DNA of 64,000 nucleotides from JAKAFX01 sp049965715. GTDB taxonomy: Archaea > Thermoplasmatota > Thermoplasmata > Thermoplasmatales > Thermoplasmataceae. A program made the translations under genes and the position numbers. Within the stretch, counting starts at the first letter, position 1. Each line of letters begins with the position of its first letter. Shown piece by piece: positions 7,982 through 16,693 of this stretch. The notes under the pieces are model-generated. The model was not told the origin of the DNA. It did no database searches and saw nothing but the letters and a program-made list of their open reading frames with translations. The stretch lies in assembly GCA_049965715.1 (NCBI GenBank), contig JBMFWA010000002.1:1-64000 (forward strand), in the 5' to 3' direction.

Positions 7982-7988
7982 TTTTATA
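7982..7988 (+). promoter_or_regulatory. TATA box of ABC exporter operon
   Basis: TTTTATA is centred 24 bases before GTG 8009, predicting a leaderless transcript that starts at that codon. The ATG at 7994 would lie upstream of the transcript. Confidence 0.55.
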
Positions 7989-8008
7989 CAAAAATGCGAT
8001 ATCCGTGT

Positions 8009-8908
8009 GTGGAAATCAGCGTGTCGCACATTTCTAAGACTTACGCCGGTAATGTGCTGGCGCTGGATGACGTAAATTTCAGTTTCAACCACAACGGCAT
8101 ATTTTCCTTGATCGGTAAAAACGGTGCAGGAAAGACCACGCTGATCAGAATTCTCTCAACGCAGCTTCTGCCATCTTCCGGTGGAGCAACAATCAATGGA
8201 TTTGACATTCTGAAACAGACCAGGGAGATAAGGGAGATCATTGCCGCAGTACCACAGGAGGCCAGGGCTGTTCCATGGATGACGCCGCTCCAGACCATAA
8301 CCTCATATCTCATGTGGCGTGGATACACCCATTCAGAGTCAAGAGAGATGGGAATGAATGTGCTCAGGACTCTTGGCATGGAGGAGCAGGAAAACAAGAA
8401 GAACAGAAACCTTTCCGGCGGGCAGAAGAGAAAAGTTCTCGTTGCAACGGCACTGGCCAGCGAGGCGATCCTCATTTTCATGGATGAACCCACCACCGGC
8501 CTTGATTTCATTTCCAGAAAGGAACTCTGGAATCTCCTGGCATCCCTGAAGAGGGACAGACTGATCATACTCACCACCCATTATCTGGAAGAGGCGGAAA
8601 CGCTGGGTGACCTCATAGGCATCATGAGCGAGGGGAACATGGTGGGATTCGGCTCACTCGTCGATCTCCGGAAAAGGGTAAGGTATCCGCTGAGCATCAA
8701 GATTTTCTCCCAGGACTTTGACACCTCGGGAATTAAGGGTGAAGTCCAAAAGACAGCACAGAATTCAATTCAGATATACACGGGAGAAGACGAGGCGTAT
8801 GAACTGGCGGAGACTCTCCTTTCCAGGCACCTCAAGTTTACGGTGCAGGAGATTAACCTCAACACAATATTCGAGTCGCTTGTCAAGGGAGATGAACTGA
8901 CTGAATAG
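8009..8908 (+). CDS. ABC transporter ATPase (ABC-2/DrrA type)
   Basis: A 299-residue ATPase from GTG 8009. Walker A is GKNGAGKTT, the signature is LSGGQKRK, Walker B is ILIFMDEPTTGLD and the switch His is in LTTHYLEEAE. A C-terminal extension of about 80 residues after the nucleotide-binding domain is typical of DrrA-like exporters. I place the start at 8009 because the TATA box position predicts transcription from there, and because MEISVSHISKTY is the normal beginning of such domains; the ATG at 7994 adds five residues. It is followed after 4 bases by an ABC-2 permease, forming a two-gene export system for an unknown drug, lipid or glycan. Confidence 0.88.
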   Translation: MEISVSHISKTYAGNVLALDDVNFSFNHNGIFSLIGKNGAGKTTLIRILSTQLLPSSGGATINGFDILKQTREIREIIAAVPQEARAVPWMTPLQTITSYLMWRGYTHSESREMGMNVLRTLGMEEQENKKNRNLSGGQKRKVLVATALASEAILIFMDEPTTGLDFISRKELWNLLASLKRDRLIILTTHYLEEAETLGDLIGIMSEGNMVGFGSLVDLRKRVRYPLSIKIFSQDFDTSGIKGEVQKTAQNSIQIYTGEDEAYELAETLLSRHLKFTVQEINLNTIFESLVKGDELTE

Positions 8909-8912
8909 AAAT

Positions 8913-9644
8913 GTGGGTAGCCAGATCTACGCCTCAATTCTTGTGAACTCAATCTATGCAATGCTCAACTATCCAGTGACGCTCATCAGTACGCTGCTTG
9001 CACCTTTATCTATACTGGCAGTGGTCACATTTGCAAGCCATGGAACACTGCTTCCTGTTGCGGCGGAGGGAGCTCTTATAATGAACATGGTGTCCAGCGG
9101 AACCTCTCTGCAGGGCGATCTTTCGCACCTCAAGAATGACATGCGGCTTCAGGACATGATCGTAAGTTCCCCCACAGGACCTGGTGTTTATGTTTTCGGT
9201 ATGGCCATATCCGAGATAGTTTATTCTGTTCCAACGCTCCTTGTGCTCCTGATTTTCAATGTTATTTTTGTCAGGACAACGCTGCTGGGTGCAATTGTGA
9301 TCTTCCTGGATATGGCCACGATATTCACATTTTCCATATCGCTTGGATTCCTTCTGTCAACCTTTTCATCGGATATTGTACAGAGCTGGGCTTTCTCCGG
9401 GATACTGTCACCCATACTGACGACGATACCTCCTGTGTATTACCCTATATCATACATTCCCCTGCCCTACAGATACCTTGCCTATATCTCACCAACCACA
9501 TATGCAGCCCAGATCGCCCAGAATGCTGTCGGATTCACCACACTGTCACTTGCGACAGTGGCTCTTTACTGGATAATACTTCTGAGCATAACCGTCCTGT
9601 TCGGTTACCTTGCAATGAAGAGGTCCAGATGGAGAGATGTGTGA
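8913..9644 (+). CDS. ABC-2 type permease
   Basis: A 243-residue membrane protein with six predicted helices. It carries the ABC-2 pattern: a first helix near YAMLNYPVTLISTLLAPLSILAVV, a polar cytosolic segment with DMRLQDMIVSSPTGPGVYVFG, and a late helix-hairpin LTTIPPVYYPISYIP before the last helices. It starts at GTG 8913; the ATG at 8911 is in another frame. It forms the membrane half of the exporter with the preceding ATPase, probably as a homodimer. The last residues are basic (KRSRWRDV), placing the C-terminus in the cytosol. Confidence 0.85.
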   Translation: MGSQIYASILVNSIYAMLNYPVTLISTLLAPLSILAVVTFASHGTLLPVAAEGALIMNMVSSGTSLQGDLSHLKNDMRLQDMIVSSPTGPGVYVFGMAISEIVYSVPTLLVLLIFNVIFVRTTLLGAIVIFLDMATIFTFSISLGFLLSTFSSDIVQSWAFSGILSPILTTIPPVYYPISYIPLPYRYLAYISPTTYAAQIAQNAVGFTTLSLATVALYWIILLSITVLFGYLAMKRSRWRDV

Positions 9645-9727
9645 ACCATGAAATGTATTCCGGTATACTGTCAGGCCGCCTCTATCCGTCCCGGTTGTTA
9701 CAGATCACCGACTATATACTTTACGAA

Positions 9728-9736
9728 AAATATATA
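9728..9736 (+). promoter_or_regulatory. TATA box of MFS gene at 9772
   Basis: AAATATATA is centred about 39 bases before GTG 9772, giving a predicted leader of roughly 14 bases. The paralogous MFS gene at 20844-22214 has a very similar ATATATAG box at about the same distance. Confidence 0.45.
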
Positions 9737-9771
9737 CAAATAATATTAAGCATCCCTTGCCATAAAGATGT

Positions 9772-11082
9772 GTGTTCGACACACTGGATGAAAGCAATTT
9801 AAAGAGAGTTCACCTGAGGATCACTGCCCTTTCTTCCGGAGGGAGTTTTCTCGACGGATATGACATATCCATAATATCTGTTGCCATTCTCATACTGCAG
9901 CCACAGTTTTCCCTCAATTCGACGGAAATCACACTTCTGCTCGGCTCCACAATCCTGGGCATGATATTTGGGGGCGTCCTTATTGGCTACATTACTGATC
10001 TCAAGGGGAGAAGATACGTGTATCTCTGGGACATGGCTTTTTTCATACTTTTCGCCGTACTCTCTGCAATAGCCACGGATTATCTTCAGCTTCTTCTTTA
10101 CAGACTCCTTCTGGGCGTTGCCATAGGAGCCGATTACGCAATAACTCCAACCATAATTGCAGAATTCTCACCAGTGAAACACCGTGGAAAGCTGCTCAGT
10201 TTTTCTGGCGCTGCCTGGTTCATAGGAGCGTTCGCTTCTTACGGCATAGGCACAGTTCTCATACCTCTGGGAAACGTATCATGGCGTTACATGTTCCTTA
10301 TTGGAGTTATACCCGCGGCTATTGTTCTCCTGTTGAGACGCGACGTGCCCGAATCTCCAAGATGGCTTCTTTCGCATGGGGAGAATGAGAAGGCCAATGC
10401 CTCGATGAGGGAGATCGATAGCAGTGCACACGTGGAGGCACCGGTCACTTACAGCAGGACAAGGATCGGTGATCTCTTCAGGAAAAGATACATAGCCGCC
10501 ACTGCCTTTATTTCCGTATTCTGGTTTGCACTGGATGCGGTCACTTACGTGATAGCCCTGGACGGCCCGTCAATTCTTCACGATCTTGGCATAACATCTG
10601 ATGCTGCATCCGGATATGCCACAATCATCGCGCTGCTTGCAATCATTGGAGCGGTTGTTGCAATCCTGTTTATCGACACCACGGGTAGAAAAAACCTGAC
10701 AATGATAGGTTTCACAGGCATGGTTGTCACGCTAATACTTGCTGCAGTCCTTTTTGACTATTATCCTGACGTCATATATATCGTGCTGCTTTTTGTTGTC
10801 TTTGAGATAAGCCAGGAACTCGGGCCGGGCATCACCAACTCTGTGTATCCTCAGGAACTCTATCCCACAGAAATAAGGTCTACTGCTCAGGGATTTGGAA
10901 CAACAATAAGCAGGGTTGGTGCCCTCTTCGGCATATTTGTCTTCGCATTTGTATCGGGTGCCTACGGGATCAGCACAGGCATGATATTCCTTGCTGTCAT
11001 CTCTGCAGCAGGACTCCTGGTGACTCTGTGGCTTGGAAAAGAAACTGCAGGGAAATCCCTTGAGGAGCTGAACAGGCCCTAG
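9772..11082 (+). CDS. MFS transporter, sugar/metabolite:H+ symporter family
   Basis: A 436-residue, 12-helix major facilitator protein. Signature pieces of the sugar-porter branch are visible: DLKGRRYVYLWDM after helix 2, RLLLGVAIGADYAITPTIIAEFSP in helix 4-5, PESPRWLLSHGE before the central loop, DTTGRKN between helices 8 and 9, and a C-terminal LEELNR. It begins at GTG because the upstream ATG (9768) is out of frame and stops at once. A paralogue lies at 20844-22214 on the other strand with the same GVFLDGYDISI-type N-terminus. In acidophiles these proteins import sugars, organic acids or phosphate esters using the proton gradient. GDPD is the convergent neighbour, overlapping by 4 bases. 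Confidence 0.82.
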   Translation: MFDTLDESNLKRVHLRITALSSGGSFLDGYDISIISVAILILQPQFSLNSTEITLLLGSTILGMIFGGVLIGYITDLKGRRYVYLWDMAFFILFAVLSAIATDYLQLLLYRLLLGVAIGADYAITPTIIAEFSPVKHRGKLLSFSGAAWFIGAFASYGIGTVLIPLGNVSWRYMFLIGVIPAAIVLLLRRDVPESPRWLLSHGENEKANASMREIDSSAHVEAPVTYSRTRIGDLFRKRYIAATAFISVFWFALDAVTYVIALDGPSILHDLGITSDAASGYATIIALLAIIGAVVAILFIDTTGRKNLTMIGFTGMVVTLILAAVLFDYYPDVIYIVLLFVVFEISQELGPGITNSVYPQELYPTEIRSTAQGFGTTISRVGALFGIFVFAFVSGAYGISTGMIFLAVISAAGLLVTLWLGKETAGKSLEELNRP

Positions 11083-11810
11083 TCCTGCTGATTAGAATTG
11101 ATCAGATCGATCACAAGGTCAGGGCGATCTGACCCTATGGCATCCACTCCAGCATTCAATGAACCCATGATGCCTGCAGCATCGTTCGGAGCCCATACGC
11201 TGACCCTCAGACCGCCCTTATGGCATCTGTCTACGTATGATGCCGTCAGACCTTCGTAATTTATGGCAATGGTATCACATCCGCACTGTCTCACCATTGT
11301 CACAGGATCCACTGGAAAACCTGCAATCAGTGCGCCACATGCAACGTCTGGAAATTTCTGCTTCATTATGAGGAGTGCGTCGTGAAAGAAGGATATGAGC
11401 ACGCTTCTGTTCAGGAAATCAGGCCTCCTGCCAAACAGTCTTATGATAGAGTTGACTGTTTCCATGGATTTCAATTCAATCACCACCGGAATTTTTATTG
11501 CATCAAGCACCTCCTCCAGCATTGGAATCTCATCTCCTCCCTCCAGCCTCACTTTTTTAATTTCTACCGTGTCCAGATCCCCTACCCTGAGATCTATTCC
11601 GGCTGTTCTCTTCAGATCTGGATCGTGTATGACGGCCAGATTTCCATCCTTCGTGACCTGAACGTCACATTCAACTGCATCCGCACCCATCGCCTCAACA
11701 CCTGTGAATGCGGACATGGTGTTTTCCCTGAACAGGTCTCCTCCTCCCCTGTGAGCTATCACAAAGACCTCCTTGCCCCTGTATCTGTGCGTCATGAACT
11801 CATAATCCAT
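11079..11810 (-). CDS. ugpQ: Glycerophosphodiester phosphodiesterase
   Basis: A 243-residue GDPD-family TIM barrel. Catalytic and metal residues are visible: His20-Arg21 (AHRGG), Asn30 (ENT), Glu47 and Asp49 (VECDVQ) and His62-Asp63 (IHDPDL), with the late VWAPND and GSDRPD segments. It hydrolyses glycerophosphodiesters to glycerol 3-phosphate (or, in archaea, probably glycerol 1-phosphate lipids head groups) plus alcohol. No signal peptide is seen, so it is cytosolic. It overlaps the convergent MFS gene by 4 bases. Substrate in an archaeon with ether lipids is inferred. Confidence 0.88.
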   Translation of the reverse strand: MDYEFMTHRYRGKEVFVIAHRGGGDLFRENTMSAFTGVEAMGADAVECDVQVTKDGNLAVIHDPDLKRTAGIDLRVGDLDTVEIKKVRLEGGDEIPMLEEVLDAIKIPVVIELKSMETVNSIIRLFGRRPDFLNRSVLISFFHDALLIMKQKFPDVACGALIAGFPVDPVTMVRQCGCDTIAINYEGLTASYVDRCHKGGLRVSVWAPNDAAGIMGSLNAGVDAIGSDRPDLVIDLINSNQQD

Positions 11811-12013
11811 ATTCCCGATAAATAGAATTGTGCGAAATCAGGTTGAAAATTGTGTTGAATGCCCCTGCTCTTTGTACAGAAAATAGTGTATAATTCCCTT
11901 CTTCAGCTGCTCTTTTCGACAGCTTGTATGCCAATAGATTTAAGATGGTTGATCCAATGAGATCAGGGTGATTTCAAACGGGTACTGAAAATGAGAAAAC
12001 CAGTGTCGGCAGC

Positions 12014-12799
12014 ATGCCGGTTATCGATCTGAAGGGTCATGTAGCCCTGGTGACCGGTTCAAGCTCCGGCCTTGGAAGTGCCATAGCACTCAAGATTGGT
12101 CTTGCAGGAGCCACTGTTGCAGTTCATTACAGAAAGGAAAAAAGCCAGGCAGATGATCTGGTTGCCAGAATTGTCGCATCCGGAGGGAAAGCAAAAGCCT
12201 TTGGGGCGGACGTATCCAACCGATCAGAGGTTGAAAATCTCTTTGCCAGCATTGACAGAGAACTTGGAAGTGTGGATATACTGGTTAATAATGCGGGAAT
12301 AGACGGTGTACGCGCACTTTGCGGCGATGACGATCCTGATAACTGGGAGAAAGTTATTGCGGTGAATCTTGTCGGACCCTATTACTGCTCCAGGCAAGCG
12401 GTGAAAAGAATGAGAAAGAACCATAAGGGAGTTATTTTGAACATAACCTCAGTGCATGAATTTATACCCTGGACAGGGTACACAGCATATGCCAGTGCCA
12501 AGGCAGGTCTGTCCATGTTTACAAAAACCCTCGCCCAGGAAACCGCTGATGATGGTATCAGGGTACTAGCCGTCGCTCCCGGAGCCATAAAGACTCCCAT
12601 AAACAAGTCTGTATGGGGCAACCCGGACACCCTGGCAGATCTGAACAGGAAGATAGCCATGGAGAAGTTGGGCAGCCCTGAAGATATTGCAAATGCAGTG
12701 GCTTTCCTTGTAAGTGACCTTGCCGGATACATAACCGGAACCACTCTTGTTGTTGACGGGGGAATGCTCCTTTACCCTGACTTCAAGCACGGCGGATGA
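12014..12799 (+). CDS. Short-chain dehydrogenase/reductase (glucose dehydrogenase-like)
   Basis: A 261-residue classical SDR. The cofactor motif TGSSSGLG (14-21), NNAG (92-95), catalytic Ser146, Tyr159 and Lys163 (YASAK) and the C-terminal ITGTTLVVDGGML are all present. Tyr and Arg after strand 2 (HYRKEK) with no acidic residue at its end suggest NADP. The sequence style resembles glucose 1-dehydrogenase/3-oxoacyl reductase members; substrate cannot be fixed. It is followed by an esterase gene after 75 bases on the same strand. The 203-base gap upstream (11811-12013) shows no gene, only a weak TATA-like TTTAAG near 11940. Confidence 0.8.
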   Translation: MPVIDLKGHVALVTGSSSGLGSAIALKIGLAGATVAVHYRKEKSQADDLVARIVASGGKAKAFGADVSNRSEVENLFASIDRELGSVDILVNNAGIDGVRALCGDDDPDNWEKVIAVNLVGPYYCSRQAVKRMRKNHKGVILNITSVHEFIPWTGYTAYASAKAGLSMFTKTLAQETADDGIRVLAVAPGAIKTPINKSVWGNPDTLADLNRKIAMEKLGSPEDIANAVAFLVSDLAGYITGTTLVVDGGMLLYPDFKHGG

Positions 12800-12873
12800 T
12801 CACTGAATTATTGTTGTAATATTACTGTAAAACCAAACCAAAATTTTTTCAGTGAAAGGAATATGAGCCCTGC

Positions 12874-13806
12874 ATGACACTTGACCCTACAATGAAAAAT
12901 ATACTGGAAATGTATCGCACCCTGAATTTTCCAAAGTTGTATGATACAACCATCGATGACCTTAGAAATATAATGAACAGCAGCCACATTTCCCAGGAAA
13001 GCGATACAGTGCATCACGTTGAGGATCTGTCTTTCCAGAGTGACAAATCGGTCATTCCATGCAGACTATATGTTCCTGAAAATGCCGGGAACGGACTGAT
13101 CTTATATTTCCATGGAGGAGCTTTTATGTGGGGCGGAATAGAGACCTCAGATCCGGTCTGCCGGAGAATTGCAAACATATCGGGATCGAAGGTTCTCTCA
13201 GTCGGTTACAGACTTGCCCCTGAGAATAAGTTCCCTGCTGCTGTTAATGACGGTTTTAACTCTTTTCTATGGGCATACAACAGCGCGGATAGCCTCGGCA
13301 TAGATAGGGAAAAGATAATACTCGCCGGGGACAGTTCTGGAGGAAATATTGCTGCCTCAACCTGCCTGAAACTCAAGGATAATGGTTACCCCTTGCCACT
13401 CATGCAGATACTTTTCTACCCATTCACGGGCCCTGATTTTTTCTCAGAGTCGATGCGGGAATTCGGCGAGGGATATTTTCTCACCCAGGATGAACTGAAA
13501 TGGATTGGCGACAGTTACCTGAATTCCAGAGACGAGGCCCTTGACCCATATTTTGCCCCTCTCCTTCACGAGCATCTGGAAGGCCTTCCGGAAGCGCTTG
13601 TGGTCACTGCTGAATATGATCCGCTGAGGGATCAGGGAGAGTCGTACGTCTCAAGGCTCTATTCTGCCGGTGTTCCTGTCACATCTATCAGAGCAAGGGG
13701 AATGATCCACGGTTTCATAGGACTGTTCAGTGTGTCTCATGCAGCCGATTCGATCGTAAGGATGACATTCAGCCTTGCCGGTTCAAGGATGAGAGGATCG
13801 CTTTGA
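12874..13806 (+). CDS. Alpha/beta-hydrolase esterase (HSL family)
   Basis: A 310-residue esterase/lipase of the hormone-sensitive-lipase group. It shows the oxyanion motif HGGAF (80-84), the nucleophile elbow GDSSGGN with Ser154, and Asp249 (EYDPLRD) and His279 (MIHGF) completing the triad. The N-terminal cap helices (first 45 residues) are typical. No signal peptide is seen. Enzymes of this type in thermoacidophiles hydrolyse short- to medium-chain esters. The gene follows the SDR by 75 bases. Confidence 0.88.
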   Translation: MTLDPTMKNILEMYRTLNFPKLYDTTIDDLRNIMNSSHISQESDTVHHVEDLSFQSDKSVIPCRLYVPENAGNGLILYFHGGAFMWGGIETSDPVCRRIANISGSKVLSVGYRLAPENKFPAAVNDGFNSFLWAYNSADSLGIDREKIILAGDSSGGNIAASTCLKLKDNGYPLPLMQILFYPFTGPDFFSESMREFGEGYFLTQDELKWIGDSYLNSRDEALDPYFAPLLHEHLEGLPEALVVTAEYDPLRDQGESYVSRLYSAGVPVTSIRARGMIHGFIGLFSVSHAADSIVRMTFSLAGSRMRGSL

Positions 13807-13873
13807 AATCAATTCTCTTCCTCGAACTCCTGTAATTTAGATGAACTATCATGTCAAAGCTTTTTTATTTAGG

Positions 13874-13881
13874 TTTAAATA
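13874..13881 (+). promoter_or_regulatory. TATA box of msrB-msrA operon
   Basis: TTTAAATA is centred 25 bases before the msrB ATG (13902), so the transcript should be leaderless. Confidence 0.55.
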
Positions 13882-13901
13882 GCGAGAAAACATATTAAAC
13901 A

Positions 13902-14279
13902 ATGGAATACAGACAGCTATCCAGAGAGGAGGAACGTGTCATATTATACAGGGGAACTGAGGCACCATTCTCCGGCAAATATGAAAATCATTATGAGAAG
14001 GGTGTTTACACCTGCAAGCGGTGTGGTACCCCCCTTTTCAGATCCAGCAGCAAGTTCGATGCAGGCTGCGGATGGCCGAGTTTTGACCAGGAGATCCCGG
14101 GTGCTGTGAGAAGAATTCCCGACCGTGATGGTGTCAGAACTGAAATTGTGTGCTCCAGTTGCGGAGCACACCTGGGCCATGTGTTTGAAGGAGAAGGCTT
14201 TACACCGAAGGATACGCGACACTGTGTCAACTCAATCTCTCTGGACTTTGTTCCGGATGGCGATAAGAATGGAAAATGA
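13902..14279 (+). CDS. msrB: Peptide-methionine (R)-S-oxide reductase
   Basis: A 125-residue MsrB. Zinc cysteines 38/41 (CKRC) and 84/87 (CSSC) are present, with the catalytic Cys108 in RHCVNS and a possible resolving Cys56 in DAGCGWPSF. It repairs methionine-R-sulfoxide in proteins. It is leaderless by promoter position and overlaps msrA by about 11 bases, so both stereoisomers of oxidised methionine are handled from one transcript. Confidence 0.95.
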   Translation: MEYRQLSREEERVILYRGTEAPFSGKYENHYEKGVYTCKRCGTPLFRSSSKFDAGCGWPSFDQEIPGAVRRIPDRDGVRTEIVCSSCGAHLGHVFEGEGFTPKDTRHCVNSISLDFVPDGDKNGK

Positions 14280-14826
14280 AGGTTACGAGGTGGCTGTACT
14301 CGCAGGCGGCTGCTTCTGGTGCATGGAGGCAGTTTTCAGTGAGATAAGAGGCGTCATCAGAGTTGAATCGGGTTATTCCGGAGGTACTGCTGACAACCCT
14401 TCTTATGAGGAGGTATGTACAGGAAACACCGGACACGCTGAATCTGTAAAGGTGACGTTTGATCCGTCCGTGATTTCCTACGGTGACATCCTTGAAGTGT
14501 TCTTTTCAACCCATGATCCAACATCTCTGAACAGACAGGGCAATGATATTGGAACCCAGTACAGGTCCGCCATATTCTACATGGATAGTGTTCAGGAATC
14601 CATTGCCAGGGAAACTATCGGGAAGATTGAGGATGAGAAACGTTTCGGGAAGCCCATTGTGACAGAGGTTGAGAAATTCTCCAGTTTCTATCCTGCAGAG
14701 GAATACCACAAGGATTATTTCAGGAATAATCCAGACTCCCCGTACTGTATGTTTGTAATAGCCCCCAAGCTGGAAAAGTTCAGAAAATCACATGCACCGA
14801 TTCTGGCCGGCAGCGGGAATCCATGA
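14269..14826 (+). CDS. msrA: Peptide-methionine (S)-S-oxide reductase
   Basis: A 185-residue MsrA from ATG 14269. The catalytic motif GGCFWCME (Cys15) opens the protein, and the GYSGG, YHKDYF and EEYHK segments are conserved. The frame is open far upstream inside msrB, but those codons read msrB in another frame and add no family sequence; ATG 14257 would add four residues. The start lies within the last codons of msrB, coupling the two. Its presence beside msrB points to oxidative-stress repair. Confidence 0.93.
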   Translation: MENEGYEVAVLAGGCFWCMEAVFSEIRGVIRVESGYSGGTADNPSYEEVCTGNTGHAESVKVTFDPSVISYGDILEVFFSTHDPTSLNRQGNDIGTQYRSAIFYMDSVQESIARETIGKIEDEKRFGKPIVTEVEKFSSFYPAEEYHKDYFRNNPDSPYCMFVIAPKLEKFRKSHAPILAGSGNP

Positions 14827-15057
14827 GCTCTTCCGGAGTACCATCAATACGCATCCATATTCTCATTCAGGAGATTCATATCACTTCTGAAGTGAGTTGC
14901 TGTCTGTGACCTTTTCAGCCAGAAGGTACTATTTCCTTCATGCTGAGCCAAATGACTTTACGGATGCAGGCACGCATGAAGCAATATGCAATCCGATCAT
15001 GGACTGGTGAACGTTAATTAAGCCGAACTACATCGTTTGAATTGCGAAGTGATCTCA

Positions 15058-15984
15058 GTGTCAGAGAGAATTTTATATAAAGTACCGGTTGTTGAAACCC
15101 CAGGCCACGAAACGTCAGACGGTGCCGGGGTGAAACTAAGAAGAATGTTCGGTGCTCCATCAACAACAGCACTGACCGATCCCTTCCTGCTGCTGGATCA
15201 CTTTGGATCTGCCAACAGGTCTGATTATATAGCCGGTTTTCCCTGGCATCCCCATCGCGGAATCGAGACTGTGACCTATCTGGCTGATGGAAAGGTTGTC
15301 CATGAGGACAGCACCGGCAATAAGGGGGTTATCTATCCGGGAGATATTCAGTGGATGACTGCTGGAAGCGGCATCTACCATCAGGAAATGCCACAGCCGC
15401 TTGATCCCACCGATAAGGAAGCTTTACTTAGATCCTCCGGAGTGAAGGATAATGTGGCTGGTTTCCAGCTGTGGATCAACCTCCCAGCATCATCCAAGAT
15501 GAAGCAGCCCGTGTACAGGGGAATAAAGGGGTCTTCTGTGGACGAGGTATCCACCGGAACAGGAGCAAGCGTCAAGGTGGTCGCAGGGAACTTCATGGAC
15601 GCATCAGGAAAATTGGATTATCCGTCCGCTGTTGATCCAGTGTACCTGGATGTAAGAATGGAAAAGCATTCCTCCATTGAAATACCCATTAAATCAGGCT
15701 ATACAAGTATTATTTATGCATTTTCCGGATCAGGAACTATCCTTGGAACTGAGAGATCCGTGGAATCCGGCAGACTTATCATATTCTCCATTGAGGGTGA
15801 TAAGATCGGCATCTCAACAAATGAAAGCAGATTCAGATTTTTGCTCCTTTCGGGGAAGCCGCTTAAGGAAAGCATACAGTGGTACGGACCCATCGTCATG
15901 AACACAGAAGATCAAATAGAACAGGCTTTCAGGGAATTGAGGAATGGAACATTCATAAAAGACAGAAATCCTGTCTTTCAATGA
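15058..15984 (+). CDS. Pirin-family bicupin
   Basis: A protein of about 308 residues with the pirin N-terminal cupin: GGxR-like LRRMFGAP, FLLLDHFG, then PWHPHRGIETVTY and HEDSTG...GSGIYHQEMP, which supply the metal-binding His/His/His/Glu. The C-terminal cupin (YTSIIYAFSGSG) lacks the motif, as is usual. Some pirins are quercetin dioxygenases, others regulators; the role here is unknown. The start is chosen at GTG 15058 (SERILYKV); TTG 15037 and GTG 15049 are in-frame alternatives. The 210-base gap before it (14827-15036) holds nothing I can identify. Confidence 0.85.
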   Translation: MSERILYKVPVVETPGHETSDGAGVKLRRMFGAPSTTALTDPFLLLDHFGSANRSDYIAGFPWHPHRGIETVTYLADGKVVHEDSTGNKGVIYPGDIQWMTAGSGIYHQEMPQPLDPTDKEALLRSSGVKDNVAGFQLWINLPASSKMKQPVYRGIKGSSVDEVSTGTGASVKVVAGNFMDASGKLDYPSAVDPVYLDVRMEKHSSIEIPIKSGYTSIIYAFSGSGTILGTERSVESGRLIIFSIEGDKIGISTNESRFRFLLLSGKPLKESIQWYGPIVMNTEDQIEQAFRELRNGTFIKDRNPVFQ

Positions 15985-15995
15985 GAAACCGGCAT

Positions 15996-16589
15996 TCAGA
16001 AATCTATTCCTTTTCTGGCGAGGATCCCCTGCTGGTAGGGATGCTTAATCTCCACCATTTCAGTAACCAGGGAAGCCCTTGAGATTATTTCAGGGTCCAC
16101 ATTTCTACCTGTGAAGACGAGTTCAACGTGTCTGGGCTTGGATTCTATCAGCTCGATAACCCTTTTCAGTTCAATGAGGCGATAATATATTGCCACGTTT
16201 ATCTCATCAAGGATTATGATGTCCCATTTGCCCTCATTCATTTCCTCCACGGTATTATCCATCAATTTGTTTGCCATATCCACGTAGTCCTGAGGGGGAT
16301 GTCCTCTTGGATAGAGCCGCACGTTCTTCACTTTCTCCCTGTCAGCCAGCGGGATATCCTCTTCCCATGCAATGAAATAAGGTTTCCCCACATATCTCAC
16401 CTCTATGGTGTCTGGCATCTTTCTGCTGGAAATGTTTTCCCCATACCTTCCCATCTTCATGAACTGAACTATGAGACTCTTTAATCCCCACCCGGATGCC
16501 CTGAATGCAAGACCGAAAGCCGCGGTCGTCTTTCCCTTCCCTGATCCTGTGTAAACCTCAACAATTCCTTCCCTGAGCTTCATTTGCAA
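15996..16589 (-). CDS. cobO: Cob(I)alamin / corrinoid adenosyltransferase (CobA/BtuR type)
   Basis: A 197-residue P-loop protein. Walker A is TGSGKGKTT (residues 14-22), followed by AAFGLAFRASGWG, the Walker B-like IIILDEINVAI and the family segment VFTGRNVDPEI. It adenosylates reduced corrinoids with ATP, making coenzyme B12. A B12-binding-domain radical SAM protein lies at 57-59 kb, but there is no other cobalamin gene nearby. It is convergent with the pirin gene (11-base gap). Confidence 0.9.
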   Translation of the reverse strand: MQMKLREGIVEVYTGSGKGKTTAAFGLAFRASGWGLKSLIVQFMKMGRYGENISSRKMPDTIEVRYVGKPYFIAWEEDIPLADREKVKNVRLYPRGHPPQDYVDMANKLMDNTVEEMNEGKWDIIILDEINVAIYYRLIELKRVIELIESKPRHVELVFTGRNVDPEIISRASLVTEMVEIKHPYQQGILARKGIDF

Positions 16590-16693
16590 TCCTGATCAGG
16601 ATAACCCCCTGTCGTCTAATAATTGATCGCCATGGCCTTTTTTGATACTCTTATGGACGCATCATATTTTTATCGTTGTGGCATTAAGGTTAT

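Noticed and set aside
14125..14268. Upstream extension of msrA
   Set aside because: Reads msrB in another frame and adds no MsrA sequence.
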